Assembly: GCA_003229915.1 (NCBI GenBank)
Contig: QIGA01000272.1
Span: forward strand, 1-6,001
Length of the DNA stretch: 6,001 bases
Reading direction: 5' to 3'
Source of the DNA: Chloroflexota bacterium
Lineage (GTDB): Bacteria > Chloroflexota > Dehalococcoidia > SZUA-161
The notes beneath the pieces were generated by a model. That model saw nothing but the letters and a program-made list of their open reading frames with translations. It made no database searches and was not told the DNA's origin. This document shows positions 5,507 through 6,001 of this stretch, piece after piece. The number at the start of each line of letters is the position of its first letter. The first letter of the stretch is position 1. Position numbers and translations under genes: made by a program.

Positions 5507-5710
5507 TTAGTGGCACCCTGAGCTATGTTCTCCTGATCCCTGTTGCTCTTCTTCCTTCGCGGCCTCATGTTTTCCTTGGGATCCGTGTTGATGGCCTCCC
5601 ATCCCACAGCCCTTACTCCCCTTACCCCCATGACCATGGCCACGCATCATTATCAAAAAGAGAAGCCCGAGGCCTATCCAGATACCATAGCTCTGCAAGA
5701 AATCGAGCAT
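5507..5710 (-). CDS. Small DUF2933-like membrane protein with His/Gly/Cys-rich tail
   Basis: A 67-aa protein with one membrane helix (about 5-22, from YGIWIGLGLLFLIMM), followed by a hydrophilic tail full of potential metal ligands: HGHGG (25-29), Cys35, HQHG (40-43), His48 and the terminal EHSSGCH (Cys66, His67). The N-terminal pattern, DFLQSYGIWIGLGLLFLIMM then RGHGHG, matches the DUF2933 type of short protein often found beside copper and other heavy-metal genes. It is probably anchored in the inner membrane with the metal-binding tail on one face; the side is not certain. The ATG is preceded by TAGGAG, whose TAG is the stop of the upstream 19-codon ORF, so translation may be coupled to it. 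It ends in TAA, 145 bases before copA. The existence is well supported, the family likely, and the role in copper binding inferred. Confidence 0.78.
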   Translation of the reverse strand: MLDFLQSYGIWIGLGLLFLIMMRGHGHGGKGSKGCGMGGHQHGSQGKHEAAKEEEQQGSGEHSSGCH

Positions 5711-5719
5711 TTGCCGCTC

Positions 5720-5779
5720 CTATCCGTTACCCCTACTGCAGATCATCCCTGTTATCTGCAGTGTCGTCTGCTTCGCCAT
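5720..5779 (-). pseudogene. Truncated HMA/CopZ-like leader ORF, 19 aa
   Basis: This short ORF starts at ATG behind a good Shine-Dalgarno sequence (GAGGTG, six bases away) and encodes MAKQTTLQITGMICSRGNG before TAG. The first 15 residues look like the start of a heavy-metal-associated (HMA) domain, which normally reads GMTCxxC; here Thr is Ile and the second Cys is lost (CSRG), and the rest of the roughly 65-residue domain is absent. No HMA sequence continues in another frame. Either this is a decayed CopZ-like chaperone gene, or a remodelled leader peptide that controls the downstream gene, whose ribosome-binding site overlaps its stop codon. The resemblance is short, so the HMA call is moderate; the start signal itself is convincing. 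Confidence 0.5.
5735..5762. repeat. Perfect 9-bp hairpin inside the HMA-like leader
   Basis: ACTGCAGAT (5735-5743) and ATCTGCAGT (5754-5762) are perfect inverted repeats around a 10-base loop. On the minus-strand RNA the hairpin lies inside the 19-codon ORF, ending 25 bases before the ATG of the DUF2933-like gene. Translation of the short ORF would melt it. It is not followed by a U-run, so translational coupling or mRNA stability is more plausible than intrinsic termination. Confidence 0.55.
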
Positions 5780-5885
5780 GTCCAGCACCTCGCCTTGCGT
5801 CTCTGTTTACCGCGTTTACCGCCCTGCCAGGGCTCACCACCCCAGCCATTCCCGATATGCCATATGCTCCCATGGCCCATAATGA

Positions 5886-5914
5886 ATAATAACAGGCTTT
5901 TTGCGAAAAGTCAA
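5886..5914 (-). promoter_or_regulatory. Strong sigma70-type promoter of the metal cluster
   Basis: On the minus strand TTGACT (5914-5909) and TATTAT (5891-5886) are each one mismatch from consensus and are separated by exactly 17 bases. A TGT just before the -10 adds an extended -10 element. Transcription should begin near 5880, about 100 bases upstream of the HMA-like ORF, and run through the DUF2933-like gene towards copA. An imperfect inverted repeat (GTTGC, 5956-5960; GCAAC, 5967-5971) lies about 40 bases upstream of the -35 box. Confidence 0.7.
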
Positions 5915-6001
5915 TGCCGCAGGAAAATTCAAAATAACGATCGGAACTCCAGTCAGTTGCTACAGCGCAACGACACTCAAAACTCTGATTTTTAAAGCCG
6001 A

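Noticed and set aside
5197..5995. Plus-strand frames of 230 and 150 aa at the right end.
   Set aside because: They run antisense to copA's start, both promoters and the DUF2933-like gene, and their composition is that of translated noncoding sequence.
1..6001. Wholesale UGA recoding (UGA as Trp or Gly) in place of selenocysteine.
   Set aside because: The long copA frame uses no UGA, and UGA appears as a plausible stop in other genes, once directly followed by TAG.
1..6001. CRISPR arrays, tRNA or rRNA genes, insertion-sequence ends or transposase genes.
   Set aside because: No regularly spaced repeats, no tRNA-like cloverleaf and no transposase-like frame was seen.

Overview
This is a compact cluster in which every supported gene lies on the minus strand, so it is read from the right end of the window to the left. 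Its theme is heavy-metal handling, most likely copper. GC content is moderate and the proteins look bacterial. The small-protein mix (a DUF2933-like peptide, a YHS mini-protein, a short NfeD protein and exported Met/His-rich peptides) resembles accessory metal islands of anaerobic subsurface or wastewater bacteria. A Chloroflexota (Dehalococcoidia-like) source is possible, but that is only a guess from overall resemblance.

Right end (about 5360-6001): a strong sigma70-type promoter (5886-5914) is followed by a 19-codon ORF that starts exactly like a CopZ/HMA metal chaperone but loses its second metal-binding Cys and stops. A perfect 9-bp hairpin lies inside it. Next come a small one-helix His/Gly/Cys-rich membrane protein (5507-5710), a second promoter with flanking direct repeats (5403-5431), and the large Cu+-exporting P1B-type ATPase CopA (2782-5361). 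A two-helix small membrane protein (2555-2761) follows directly.

Middle (about 1177-2550): a 167-base gap holding an 8-bp hairpin leads into a short NfeD-like membrane protein. After it come an exported Met/His-rich protein, a 57-aa Cys-containing protein of unknown function and a 50-aa YHS-domain metal-binding protein. Several of these are under 60 aa but have good ribosome-binding sites.

Left end (1-1176): the most notable gene is a lipoprotein with a rhodanese domain fused to a DUF1573-like domain (242-1006). Its reading frame is interrupted by one TGA and then continues in frame for 63 conserved-looking codons. The TGA directly follows a Cys codon. A stem-loop lies just downstream with a GGU at its tip, 18 bases after the TGA, which is the same spacing as in E. 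coli fdhF. I interpret this as selenocysteine (a Cys-Sec pair) with a bacterial SECIS element, and therefore as a candidate selenoprotein not split into two genes. Only a weak 44-codon ORF lies to its left.

A working model: CopA exports Cu+ from the cytoplasm, small membrane and exported Met/His/Cys-rich proteins bind metal at or outside the membrane, the YHS and 57-aa proteins act in the cytoplasm, and the surface-anchored rhodanese/Cys-Sec lipoprotein does sulfur, selenium or thiol redox chemistry connected to metal stress. Only the CopA step is well supported; the rest is inference from composition and location.
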